Assembly (NCBI GenBank): GCA_003151665.1
Contig: PLYD01000280.1
Coordinates: 22,879-79,574, forward strand
DNA: 56,696 nt
DNA from: Candidatus Dormiibacterota bacterium
GTDB taxonomy: Bacteria; Chloroflexota; Dormibacteria; Dormibacterales; Dormibacteraceae
Reading direction: 5' to 3'
Both the position numbers and the translations under genes were made by a program. The notes under the pieces were generated by a model. That model saw only the letters and a program-made list of their open reading frames with translations. It was not told where the DNA came from and did not search any database. Shown here one piece after another: positions 45,488 to 53,302 of this stretch. Every line of letters starts with the position of its first letter. Position 1 is the first letter of the stretch.

Positions 45488-46572
45488 TCAGGCCGTCAAT
45501 TCGATCGTCAGGCGCGTCGGGGAGAACGGCGCCGGGCCGCCCGCGGCCGCGTAGATCGTCGCCCCGGATGCGTTCTTGTTCGTCTTCCACTTCAACTTGA
45601 AGACGTAGGTGTGGCCGGAGGTCATCTGGTAGGTGGCCTGGGCGGAGGCGGCGTTGGGCGAGAAGGTGCCGGCAAAGCCTCCACTCTCCTTCTACGCCAA
45701 CAGCGTGTCAGGGCCGCCGCTGTCGCTGACGAAGATGCCGATGTCCTGGTTGTAACCAACCTTGCCGGTGAAAAGATCGGCGTTGGCGGTCAGCAAGGTC
45801 GATTGGGTCGCGCTGGAAGTGCCGGTGAGGGTCAGCTTGCCGGCGTCGATCTCCTGCCAGCTCACCCCGTCGCGGTTGGAGAGCGTGTACTGGCTTGGCT
45901 GGTCGAGGAGGCGATCCCGGTCGCCGGCACACTAGCGGCGGTTGGGCATGAGAGGACGGCCGCGTTCACCTGCTGGGTCAGCGACCCGCTGGAACCGTCG
46001 CCGTGTAGGTCACGCTGCCACCCACCATGGACGGGTTCGACGAGGACGCTACCGTCGTCGTCGTCGCCGTGGTGTACAAGAACTGGTCCGAAATACTGAT
46101 CAAGCTGGTCGCCGTACCAACCGTCACTCTGACGTCCACCGGGCCCGCGCTCCCCGGCGGGCTGTTGGCAAAGATGTTGTTGTCGCCGTAGACGTTGAAG
46201 CAGGGTGAAGACCCGCACGGTGGGAGTGAGGATGACCCGAAGGCGACGGCGGTCGCGCCGGTGAAGCCGCTACCCAGGATCTGCACCCCGGTCCCGCCCG
46301 CAGCGGGCCCGCTGCGTGGGCTCACCCCGCTCACCACGGGCGGTCCCGCCGTGTCATAGGTGAACTTGGCATAGGCATTGGTGGCGCTGTTCACCGTGCC
46401 CACCGTAACCGTCACATCAACTGTCGCGCCCGCATTTTCCTGGCGGGCTGCTGGCGCCGATCCCGTTGTCGCCGTTGAGGTTGAAACAGTTCACTAACGC
46501 CGGGCACGGTGGGAGACTCGTCCCCCCGAACGCGACAGCCGTCGCGCCGGTGAAGCCGCTGCCTGTTGCTGG
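45488..46572 (-). pseudogene. Broken TIG-domain surface protein
   Basis: On the minus strand, TIG/IPT-domain text (SGFTGATAVAFG, PPVVSGVSPRSGPAAGGTGVQILG, GDNNIFANSPPG) is followed by an Ig-like TYTATVPAG piece. A C-terminal domain then reads VSWQEIDAGKLTLTGTSSAT, TGKVGYNQDIGIFVSD, a stop codon, and TYVFKLKWKTNKNASG. Frameshifts lie near 45.93 and 46.42 kb and an internal TAG near 45.69 kb. The 5' end breaks off within a TIG repeat at about 46572. An open relative occurs at the right edge of the window. Confidence 0.75.
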
Positions 46573-47041
46573 GCGTCACCATCACCCTGCCCTACGGCTG
46601 GGCCGAGAATCCGGCCGATGAGGGGAAGAACGGTCTGGAGGCGGCGTTCCCCGTCGAGACCGGGAAGGAAACCAATGGTTCCATCTTCAGCGCCGATCCG
46701 TTCCAGTCGACCATGACTCCGCACGACGCCGTCGCCTCAGAAGTCTCGCAGCCTGGCTCAGGGTCAGTAGTCGCGAAAGGTGACTGCACCATGGCGGGTT
46801 CTCCCGCAGCCTTCTTCGAGTCGACCGTACAAGCGAGCGTGTTCCGCGGCATCACGTGGGTCGGAGATGGCTACAGCGTATACATCGCCCATCGCGCCGC
46901 GTTGGTCCACATGTCGGTCGACCTTCCGGCCAGCAATGGGATAACGACGCCGCTGCCGCGCGCCTCAGTCATGACCGACGTGAAAAGCATCCTCGGTTCA
47001 TGGGCGTGGGTCAACCCTGAGGAGGTGGCGGGGCATCCAAG
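46573..47041 (+). pseudogene. Orphan lipoprotein-like gene fragment
   Basis: About 155 codons of good coding text (GVTITLPYGWAENPADE, GDCTMAGSPAAFFESTVQAS, SVMTDVKSILGSWAW) lack any N-terminal start or signal peptide. The frame begins at the junction with the broken TIG gene and after about 47040 runs into unrelated sequence. This resembles the middle and end of a secreted lipoprotein left behind by rearrangement. Confidence 0.55.
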
Positions 47042-47112
47042 AAGTCCGCGGCGCGCCCGATCGGCCCCGTCGAGAATTCGTGTTCTTTGCGCTGCGCCCG
47101 GAGTGAGGGCGA

Positions 47113-47739
47113 TTAAAGAAGCTTCTCGCGTTGCCGGGCTAAAGCGTTACGAGCTGCCCTTCTGCACCTGCGGTGCATCGTCCGCATGCTGTCGCCCAGG
47201 TCTGCCTTCACGCTGGCTATTTCAACAATGCGCGTCTCGATGTAAGACCAGTCGAGCTTCTCCCAATTAGTCAAAGCGACCGCCAGGAGGCTGGAGAAGT
47301 GTTGGTCACGAACGTTCATCGTTGATGTCGATTGGCCGAGGCGATCCAAGTACAGGTCGTCGACTCCGATGATCTTGACAAGGACGCCGGCGACTTTCTG
47401 GCCAAAGGTACGACGAACTTCAAAGCTCTCGTCATGCGGAAATTCCGTGGCGATGGGAATGTCCTCTCGGACCCAGTGCCGACCCTCCTTCTTGAACCCA
47501 AGGTCGCGAAAGGCCTCCTGATCAGCGCGCGAAGGCCCAGGAATGAGGTCTAAGTCCGTCGGATGATATTCGTCGCCTGTCCAGAACTCCTCAGCGGTCC
47601 CACCCACAACAATGGGCGGCGGACTCATGACGGCGGATAGTGCCGCCGCCACGAGCAACCTCTGGTTCAGTGGTCGCTTCGCCTTTGGAACTTGGCGCAA
47701 GAGCTTCTGGGCTTGTTCCAGCGGGCGCGGTTCAGCCAC
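47113..47739 (-). CDS. Nucleotidyltransferase of XRE/NTase toxin-antitoxin module
   Basis: This 208-residue protein has PPIVVGGTAEEFWTG then YHPTDLDLIP, the MNT/AbiEii-type nucleotidyltransferase signature. LGFKKEGRHWV and VKIIGVDDLYLDRLGQ follow, as in COG-type NTases paired with an XRE regulator. It overlaps the upstream XRE gene by eight bases. Such pairs are candidate toxin-antitoxin or phage-defence modules. The toxic reaction is presumed nucleotide transfer. Confidence 0.78.
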   Translation of the reverse strand: MAEPRPLEQAQKLLRQVPKAKRPLNQRLLVAAALSAVMSPPPIVVGGTAEEFWTGDEYHPTDLDLIPGPSRADQEAFRDLGFKKEGRHWVREDIPIATEFPHDESFEVRRTFGQKVAGVLVKIIGVDDLYLDRLGQSTSTMNVRDQHFSSLLAVALTNWEKLDWSYIETRIVEIASVKADLGDSMRTMHRRCRRAARNALARQREKLL

Positions 47740-48124
47740 GGCTGGAGCCTGTCTTCGCCTTCCTTCGCGGCCGCAACATCGACATCAGGTAGCGACGCTC
47801 CGGCTCGACGTTCATACCGCGCGCACGCTTCTCTTCCAACCTCTGCCACGGGTCGAATGCGTCGTCACCAAGAACGTCACGAACCAGCTGGCCCTTCTGC
47901 TGAGATGTCAGGGTCTTCGGATTTTCACCCAACGTTAGTGTTAGGGGGTATCCGGTTGCCGCCACCCACCGATCGACAAACGGCAGCGACGGGATAACCC
48001 GTCCAGACTCAACTCTGGCGACCGCCGGTTGGGTGCTACCAATGGCCCGGGCAAGATCCGTCTGTGTCCAGCCAGCCCTTCGCCGCCTGGCCCGAAGTTC
48101 TAACGCCAAATCTGCCGGACTCAT
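47732..48124 (-). CDS. XRE-family antitoxin/regulator
   Basis: This 130-residue protein has a Cro/CI helix-turn-helix (GWTQTDLARAIGSTQPAVARVE, about residues 18-40) and a basic C-terminal extension (RRYLMSMLRPRRKAK). ATG 48124 is chosen because the helix-turn-helix then lies near the N-terminus and a palindromic operator sits nine bases upstream. Longer in-frame readings are not protein-like. It is first in the two-gene operon with the NTase. Confidence 0.82.
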   Translation of the reverse strand: MSPADLALELRARRRRAGWTQTDLARAIGSTQPAVARVESGRVIPSLPFVDRWVAATGYPLTLTLGENPKTLTSQQKGQLVRDVLGDDAFDPWQRLEEKRARGMNVEPERRYLMSMLRPRRKAKTGSSRG

Positions 48125-48133
48125 TGCGGATCT

Positions 48134-48155
48134 AATATACCATGAACGGTATATT
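48134..48155 (-). promoter_or_regulatory. Palindromic operator AATATACC-N6-GGTATATT
   Basis: This perfect 8-bp inverted repeat with a six-base spacer covers the probable -10 region (TATATT, nine bases before the XRE gene ATG). It is the obvious binding site for the XRE protein and implies autorepression. Confidence 0.8.
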
Positions 48156-48276
48156 CTAAAACCCGACCGGCCTGCAGAAACACGACCGACGGCTCTCTGC
48201 AAAGTGTGACGGGATGTCGTAGATACTTTCCGAACTCCGGGGGTGCCTCCACGGCTCGGGGCGTTCGAACCAATGT

Positions 48277-48282
48277 TATAAT
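48277..48282 (+). promoter_or_regulatory. -10 element TATAAT of AbrB/VapC module
   Basis: A consensus TATAAT lies five bases before GTG 48288 and eight before ATG 48291, with no room for a Shine-Dalgarno. The message is probably leaderless. Confidence 0.6.
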
Positions 48283-48290
48283 CCAACGTG

Positions 48291-48530
48291 ATGAGGCGCA
48301 AAATCGTCCGAATCGGCAACTCGCTCGGAGTCACGCTACCGCGCGAAGCTATCGCGACCCTAGGGCTAGGCGAGGGTGACGCGGTCGACGTCGAGGTTTC
48401 AGGGCGCCAGGTCGTGATCGGGGCCAGGGGTGATGTCGCGTCGATGCTGGCCTCCTGGAAACCGATTGGGCGCAAAGTGCCGGCGGCGGACCTCATGCGG
48501 CTCATCGGCGAAGATCGGGACTCGAGATGA
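48291..48530 (+). CDS. AbrB/MazE-type antitoxin
   Basis: This protein of about 79 residues has the AbrB fold (KIVRIGNSLGVTLPREAIATLG, EGDAVDVEVSGRQVVIG) and an acidic toxin-binding tail. It is the antitoxin for the following PIN toxin, which it overlaps as ATGA. GTG 48288, one codon upstream, is an alternative start favoured by the -10 spacing. Confidence 0.85.
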   Translation: MRRKIVRIGNSLGVTLPREAIATLGLGEGDAVDVEVSGRQVVIGARGDVASMLASWKPIGRKVPAADLMRLIGEDRDSR

Positions 48531-48919
48531 CCGTGGTCGACGCCAACGTGATCGCCGACGCGATTCGGGCTACAGGAGGCCCGGCCGACCAAGCGATCTC
48601 CGAAGCGGTCCCGCCTCTCGCGGTCCCAGAGCTGCTAGATCTCGAGGTCACGTCCGCCTACCGAAAGTTGGTCGCGGCCGGCATGCTCACTCCCGCCGAG
48701 GGTCGCGAATTACTCGACCGACTCCGTGCACTGCCGATCGACCGCCACCGCCACGCTCCCCTATTGCCCAGGATCTGGGAGCTGCGGGCGATCATGTCCG
48801 TGTACGACGCGGCCTACGCGGCTCTGGCAGAGCAACTTGGTGCAGTCCTGCTCACGCGCGATGCGATGTTCACGACAGCGCCGGGGCTCAGGTGCCCTGT
48901 TCAACTTGTTGCCGACTGA
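48527..48919 (+). CDS. vapC: VapC-type PIN-domain ribonuclease toxin
   Basis: This 130-residue protein has VVDANVIADAI (first Asp), ELLDLEVTSAYRK (Glu), MSVYDAAYAALAEQLGAVLLTRDAMF (the conserved YDAAYAALAE helix and last Asp). PIN toxins cleave tRNA or rRNA. It is intact and follows its AbrB antitoxin. A 22-bp repeat shared with the next VapC region lies 57 bp downstream. Confidence 0.9.
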   Translation: MTVVDANVIADAIRATGGPADQAISEAVPPLAVPELLDLEVTSAYRKLVAAGMLTPAEGRELLDRLRALPIDRHRHAPLLPRIWELRAIMSVYDAAYAALAEQLGAVLLTRDAMFTTAPGLRCPVQLVAD

Positions 48920-49512
48920 CCCTCCGAACTTCGACTGAGAGGCTACCGGCGGGCCCGTCAGCTAGAGGCGGTGGCGGGCACACTACTTTTCGAACTCTGC
49001 TCGCCAGGCAAGCGAGGTCCTGGCCCGCCTTACAGGCGACCTAATCAGATCGCCGCGTGGTCCTGCTTGTGGCTTGCAGAGCCTTACCTGTAGGCGGGCA
49101 AAACTTAAATCCGGCGTGATCGTTTCCCGTCCTCGCCATGACGCGATCGAGCTCACGCGCGGCTCTGAGCAGGTCGGGATCCTTCTTGCCTTCGAGTGGG
49201 GCATTGCCCTGGGTCGCCTCGGCGTCCTTACCAAGTGGTCTTCAGGCAACCTAGCGAATTGGAGTTCGGATGGCCAAACCGTTGCGATTGTGCGACCTGC
49301 GAGACGGGCCGGCTATCGCCCTTAGTTAGCGTCCGTGCCTCTCAAAATCTAGCCGTGGTGAGTGGCGCGGTCAAGCGGGCAAACGGTTGCGGAAACCTGA
49401 TCGCCGCGAGGTCCTCCCAAATGTCGGGCGTCCCGCGTCAAATCCTAGCCACGGCCGTAAAACTCAGACGAAAGCAGCACTCCCGCCGACCACTGCCTAC
49501 CATCATCAGGTG
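48920..49512. other. Intergenic stretch, no supported gene
   Basis: Reading frames here have no protein-like composition. The only feature is a 22-bp repeat at 48976-48997 (GGGCACACTACTTTTCGAAC then TC) that recurs at 53748-53769. Confidence 0.5.
48976..48997 (+). repeat. 22-bp direct repeat, left copy
   Basis: It is identical to 53748-53769 in the same orientation. The two copies bracket 4.75 kb that contain the HTH-NTase gene, the intron and the istB/vapB fragments. Confidence 0.7.
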
Positions 49513-49665
49513 ATGTCGGACGAGAAGGGGGGCGGCTTCTTTGTCGGCCCAATCGGCCCGATCCCGATCGCCCACAACGATGATCCGCGGCGCGCCGCCG
49601 CTCGTGCCGCATCCCGCGTCGCCCAGGCGACAGTCGACTGCGACGATCTGGTCGCCGTGTTCTGA
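49513..49665 (+). CDS. Small hypothetical protein
   Basis: This 50-residue frame (GGGFFVGPIGPIPIAHNDDPRR, then an Ala-rich helix) has a good N-terminus and ends 15 bp before the next gene. GTG 49510 is an alternative start. I know no relative. The short spacing to the HEAT-like gene supports it weakly. Confidence 0.35.
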   Translation: MSDEKGGGFFVGPIGPIPIAHNDDPRRAAARAASRVAQATVDCDDLVAVF

Positions 49666-49679
49666 AACACACTGACGCT

Positions 49680-49964
49680 ATGGTCCGCATGGAGGCTGTG
49701 CCTCGCCTCAAGGCTCGGCTCCCGAATGACACAGATACGCAGGAGGCTTTGATGCAGGCGGTTACCGACGACGACGACGCGGTGCGCTGCGCCGCAGTGA
49801 GTGCGGTTGCCGACTTGGCTCTCCCACTCGCTGGTGACCTGTTTGTTACTGCGCTAAACGACACCGAGCCGGGTGTCCGATTCTTCGCGGCACTGGGCCT
49901 GCAGCAACTACGAGACGCACGAGCGCCCGACGATCCGGAGGCGTTCGCGTATCGCCGTACTTAG
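49680..49964 (+). CDS. Small HEAT-repeat-like protein
   Basis: This 94-residue protein consists of about two and a half alpha-helical repeats with the HEAT pattern (DDDDAVRCAAVSAVADLALP, TEPGVRFFAALGLQQLRDA). Such short proteins often mediate protein contacts. No function can be assigned. An upstream in-frame region could extend it. Confidence 0.5.
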   Translation: MVRMEAVPRLKARLPNDTDTQEALMQAVTDDDDAVRCAAVSAVADLALPLAGDLFVTALNDTEPGVRFFAALGLQQLRDARAPDDPEAFAYRRT

Positions 49965-50021
49965 CTAAGTCAACGACCGCGTGCGGCTCGCACCAGTGGG
50001 GAATTGCTCTCACCCGACCCC

Positions 50022-50066
50022 AAGGTGTAAGGAGACACCTTACATATGTTAGGCTTCGCCTTACAT
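50022..50066 (+). promoter_or_regulatory. Operator array with CCTTACAT direct repeats
   Basis: Two inverted repeats overlap just before the HTH-NTase start: AAGGTGT/ACACCTT and TGTAAGG/CCTTACA. CCTTACAT occurs at 50038 and again at 50059, a 21-bp step or two helical turns, with a TTAGGC half-site between. The second copy includes the start codon. This looks like a cooperative autorepressor site. Confidence 0.7.
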
Positions 50067-50631
50067 GTCCCTCTTCGGACGGTCTCGCGTGCGCGATCGA
50101 ATCTTGCTTGAGTTCTTTGCCAAGCCTGGCACGTCGGCCCACGTGCGCGAAATGGCTCGGCGCGTGAATGCATCTGCGCCAACCGTCGGCGCTGAGCTGG
50201 CAGGCCTGGCCCGACTCGGGGTTCTGCAGACTCGCAGTGTTGGGCGGTCTCTTGTTTACAGCGTCAACGAGCGCTCGCCCCTGCTTGGCGAGATTCGCGG
50301 TCTCGTCCAAAAGACTATCGGCGTCGAGGGCTTGATCAGGAAGGCGATTGAAGGATTACCGGGAATGGACGCCGCTTACATCTTTGGGTCTTACGCAGCT
50401 GGCACCGATACGGCTCGGAGCGATGTCGACCTAGTTGTCATAGGTCGCCCCGATCGGGTGGCACTATCCGAACAACTCGCGCCGGTTGAACGCACCATCG
50501 GCCGCGACGTAAACGTTGTGATGAAGACAGAAGCTCAACTGCGGGAGCGGCGCAGAAGCGGCGACACGTTCTGGCGACAAGTCCTCGGGAGACCGATGGT
50601 CCATGTAGCGGGCCGTGAGATCGCCTTCTGA
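50065..50631 (+). CDS. Fused ArsR-like HTH and nucleotidyltransferase
   Basis: This 188-residue protein has a winged helix at residues about 8-70 (RDRILLEFFAKPGTSAHVRE, SAPTVGAELAGLARLGVLQT). A minimal nucleotidyltransferase domain follows (AAYIFGSYAAGTDTARSDVD then LVVIG, the GSxA-DxD signature). Having the DNA-binding and NTase parts in one chain suggests an autoregulated antitoxin or toxin. Its usual downstream partner gene is cut off after about 20 codons by an insertion-sequence remnant. Confidence 0.8.
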   Translation: MSLFGRSRVRDRILLEFFAKPGTSAHVREMARRVNASAPTVGAELAGLARLGVLQTRSVGRSLVYSVNERSPLLGEIRGLVQKTIGVEGLIRKAIEGLPGMDAAYIFGSYAAGTDTARSDVDLVVIGRPDRVALSEQLAPVERTIGRDVNVVMKTEAQLRERRRSGDTFWRQVLGRPMVHVAGREIAF

Positions 50632-50632
50632 A

Positions 50633-50701
50633 ATGGGTTCAGCTGAAGAACTCAAAGCAATGTCCGAACGCCAGGAGCTCGAGCGCCTGGACACGAGTTG
50701 A
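50633..50701 (+). pseudogene. Truncated partner gene of HTH-NTase
   Basis: A frame begins one base after the HTH-NTase stop region with MGSAEELKAMSERQELERLD and ends almost at once where istB sequence (opposite strand) begins. The position is that of a HEPN-type partner, but too little remains to identify it. Confidence 0.4.
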
Positions 50702-50801
50702 AAGAGAAAGCTGGTGGCTACCTGGTCGAGGTGGGTGTGTTGGGTCGAGGACGGGACGCCTTGCTGCCTTTCAGCAGCAGGTCTTCCCGCCCCCGCCCGC
50801 C

Positions 50802-50836
50802 GAACCGGACGTGCACGTTCCCGCGCATCCGGCTCT
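50802..50836 (-). ncRNA. Group II intron domain V
   Basis: The minus strand reads AGAGCCGGATGCGCGGGAAC followed by GTGCACGTCCGGTTC. It folds into the conserved two-part helix: GAGCCGG pairs with CCGGTTC, GCGCG with CGTGC, with a GGAA tetraloop and the AGC catalytic triad. This is the ribozyme core. Confidence 0.88.
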
Positions 50837-50844
50837 CCACGTAA

Positions 50845-52422
50845 TCACGTCGAAACCGAGCTCACCAGTTCAGAGACCCGCCCAACGAAGCCCACGTCAT
50901 CGTGGTTCGTACGACGGAAACGTGCTCCGCCGCCGTCAACCTGATCGACGTTGTACGGGGTGCCGATCTGCGCACCGCGAAATCGGTAACGCAAGACCTG
51001 CATCTTTGCCGGGTTGTAGAGCGTCACGCCAGCCTCAGTGATCCGGTCCGCACCATAGAAGCGGCGCCGAATCTGCTTCCAGCCGAGCTTGGGATGCTTA
51101 CGGCGAATCCAACCGACCAATCGCCACCAGGCATACCAGCCGAGGTAGGCAAACGTCTTCTTGGAAACACCGTGCCGAAAGTAGGCCGCCCACCCACGAA
51201 GGATGGCGTTGACCACTCGCAGCACATCTTGCAGCCGAAGTGAGGTGGTGCCTCGGCCCGTGGCCTCCTTGACCTTGTGCATCACCGCCGCCAAGGCTGC
51301 CTTGGACGGAATGGTGAGCACCACCAAACGGCTACCGCCACCGGTCTTCCGCTGGATGCGAAAGCCGAGGAAGTCGAAGCCGTCATCGATGTGAGTGACC
51401 AGGGTCTTCTCCACCGAGAGAATCATCTTCAACTGCTCCGCTAGCACCCGACCGACCCCTTCCCGGATTGCCTCTGCGTCGAACCGCGTGCCCTTGACGA
51501 GGATCACGAAGTCATCTGCATAGCGCACCAGCCGATAGGTCGGCTGTCCCTTCCGGCGGAGTTGTTGCCGCCGGTGTGCAGGACTCATGTCACGTTCCCA
51601 GATCTGCTCGAAGTGCCGGTCCAGGACGGACAGGTAGATGTTCGCGAGAAGCGGTGAAATGATCCCGCCTTGCGGCGTGCCAGTGAGGCTTGCCGCAAAA
51701 CCGCCGAGTTGGCGAACAACGCCCGCGCGCAGAAACGCCCGGACCAGGTGGAGGACCTTGCGGTCTGACACCCGTTCTCCCACCAGCCCAATGAGGATCT
51801 GATGATCGACGTTGTCGAAGCAAGCCTTGATATCGCCCTCGATGACCCACTCGTAGAGCGAAGGTTGCTTCGTGAAGTGATAGATCTCGGCGATGGCATC
51901 CTGGGCTCGCCGTCCCGGTCGGTACCCGTACGAAGACGGATAGAAGTCCGACTCGAAGAGCGGCTCCAGAACCAGCTTGAGCGCCATCTGCACCACCCGG
52001 TCGCGAAGGGTCGGAATCCCCAGACGACGGACTTTGCCGCCCTTCTTTGGAATCGTCGCCTCCCGCACCGGCATGGGCATGAAGCTGCTCTCTCGTAGTG
52101 AGGACCGAATGCCCTCCAGAAAGGACTGGACTCCACGGCGTTCCACGGCGAAGCGCGTTTCCGCGTCAACGCCGGCGGTCCGTGCGCCCCGGTTGCTGGC
52201 CACACGCTCCCAAGCGACCAACAGGGTCGCCTGGTCGCAGACCAAGTTGAACAGGTCACCGAACCGTCGCGCCGGTTCGGCACTCGCCCAACGGTGCAGC
52301 TTTCGTTGATGGCTGAGTACCCGTGGTCGCGCCTCCTCGAGGCTTGGCCATGGTGCGATGCTATTCAGCGTCGACCTTCCCGCCTTCTTCGTACTGCTTG
52401 TCACGCTGCCGCCCTTCCCCAT
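50845..52422 (-). CDS. ltrA: Group II intron reverse transcriptase/maturase
   Basis: This 525-residue intron-encoded protein has reverse-transcriptase blocks over about residues 85-345 (REATIPKKGGKVRRLGIPTL, YGYRPGRRAQDAI, EGDIKACFDNVDH, GTPQGGIISPLLANIYL, YADD at 301-304). A maturase domain X follows (LRGWAAYFRHGVSKK). I see no HNH endonuclease, and the C-terminus ends in a short region rich in V/S/R. It acts with the intron RNA in splicing and reverse transcription. All catalytic residues are present. Confidence 0.95.
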   Translation of the reverse strand: MGKGGSVTSSTKKAGRSTLNSIAPWPSLEEARPRVLSHQRKLHRWASAEPARRFGDLFNLVCDQATLLVAWERVASNRGARTAGVDAETRFAVERRGVQSFLEGIRSSLRESSFMPMPVREATIPKKGGKVRRLGIPTLRDRVVQMALKLVLEPLFESDFYPSSYGYRPGRRAQDAIAEIYHFTKQPSLYEWVIEGDIKACFDNVDHQILIGLVGERVSDRKVLHLVRAFLRAGVVRQLGGFAASLTGTPQGGIISPLLANIYLSVLDRHFEQIWERDMSPAHRRQQLRRKGQPTYRLVRYADDFVILVKGTRFDAEAIREGVGRVLAEQLKMILSVEKTLVTHIDDGFDFLGFRIQRKTGGGSRLVVLTIPSKAALAAVMHKVKEATGRGTTSLRLQDVLRVVNAILRGWAAYFRHGVSKKTFAYLGWYAWWRLVGWIRRKHPKLGWKQIRRRFYGADRITEAGVTLYNPAKMQVLRYRFRGAQIGTPYNVDQVDGGGARFRRTNHDDVGFVGRVSELVSSVST

Positions 52423-53185
52423 GTGGTCGGCTCTCCCGACCTCGGAGTACTACGGCGGCTCCGCCGCGACTCGACGCCATCGGCGGGCGTTGCGCCTGCC
52501 CGCCGACCGACTGGCTGTCGGTCGGTGAGGGCGACGTCAAGTCGCTTCCCACGTTCACCAAAGTCCGTTTGACGGGGTTGGTAACCAGCTTTCACCCCGA
52601 CGGCATCGCTCCGACCGCACATCGCAGTCTTAGCCGGAGCCTCCCGCCGCCCATGGGATAGGGACGACGAGAGAGGAGGGGCTATCGGATAGGGCTCCCT
52701 CCAGCGCCGCGGCGCAACCCATCCACCAGATTCAGCCGGTCGCTGACGACTCACGGGGCTTGATAGCTGTTCATGTTCTTGCACCTTTCCGTCCTTGTTA
52801 GCGGGCACGGACCGTCTGGTAGTGCCGACCCGTCCCTACGTTGTCGGGGCTGCTCCCGGCCTCGCCCCCAACCCGGGGTCTGGCCTGCCCCCAACTTCAA
52901 CCGGTCGCTGCGACGACCGGCGGCGGGCCTCTCAACCCGCACGGTACTTTGGCGCCTCGTGGCGCACAGCCCATCTCATCGAGGATGAGAAGAGTCGGCA
53001 CCCGCAGCTTGTTGAGACGCTCCCCGAGGCGATTCATCTGGACGTCGTGGGCGAGCTCGTCGAGCAGCTCGGGCACGGCGATGAAGTAGACGTTGTGACC
53101 GTGCGCCACGGCCTCCATGCCGAGCGCGATGGCGAGATGTGTCTTGCCCACCCCAGGCGGTCCGAGCAGGATGACGTTCTCGCCG

Positions 53186-53302
53186 TGGTTCATCCACGAG
53201 CCTTCGAAGAGCGAGGTCGACCGCCTCGCGTTTTGTCCTCAGGCGATACCTGCGCATCACTTCGTCGACGAGACGATCATCAAGGTCCACATTGGTGCGC
53301 AT
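53186..53302 (-). pseudogene. VapB-type antitoxin, 3' end lost
   Basis: The frame starts [19 protein letters not shown] then [19 protein letters not shown], a DUF2191/VapB antitoxin N-terminus. After about 39 codons it runs into istB sequence in another frame. The partner vapC is not present next to it. The istB fragment therefore truncated this gene. Confidence 0.75.

Larger units (their letters stand above)
50739..52967 (-). mobile_element. Group II intron with reverse transcriptase
   Basis: This is a 2229-nt retroelement on the minus strand. The 5' end reads GTGCG (52967-52963) and the 3' end AAC (50741-50739), matching the GUGYG...AY intron rule. The exons rejoin the istB frame precisely. 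About 540 nt of RNA domains precede the reverse-transcriptase gene, and domains V and VI follow it. It appears complete. Domain I contains an AGCCC segment that could pair with the 5' exon's GGGCT, but I could not establish exon-binding sites. Confidence 0.88.
50683..53211 (-). pseudogene. istB: IS21-type istB fragment split by a group II intron
   Basis: On the minus strand, 53211-52968 encodes [20 protein letters not shown] (Walker A), then [15 protein letters not shown] and LLILDEMG. Coding resumes at 50738-50683 with THLDQVATSFLFQLVSRR. Joining the two restores DEMGY-THLDQ exactly, with the intron between the first and second base of the Tyr codon. Both outer ends are cut. No istA or terminal inverted repeats are visible, so this is a bare fragment lodged between two damaged toxin-antitoxin genes. 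Confidence 0.85.

Noticed and set aside
48125..48592. N-terminal extension of the XRE regulator
   Set aside because: It would read through the operator palindrome and antisense to the AbrB antitoxin gene, and the text is not protein-like.
49074..49325. 83-codon frame as a gene
   Set aside because: No start signal, no recognisable domain, and erratic composition. It lies in a stretch between TA modules.
50845..52422. Retron or diversity-generating retroelement
   Set aside because: The protein has a maturase domain and is followed by a clear group II domain V. No template/variable repeat pair or msr/msd structure was seen.
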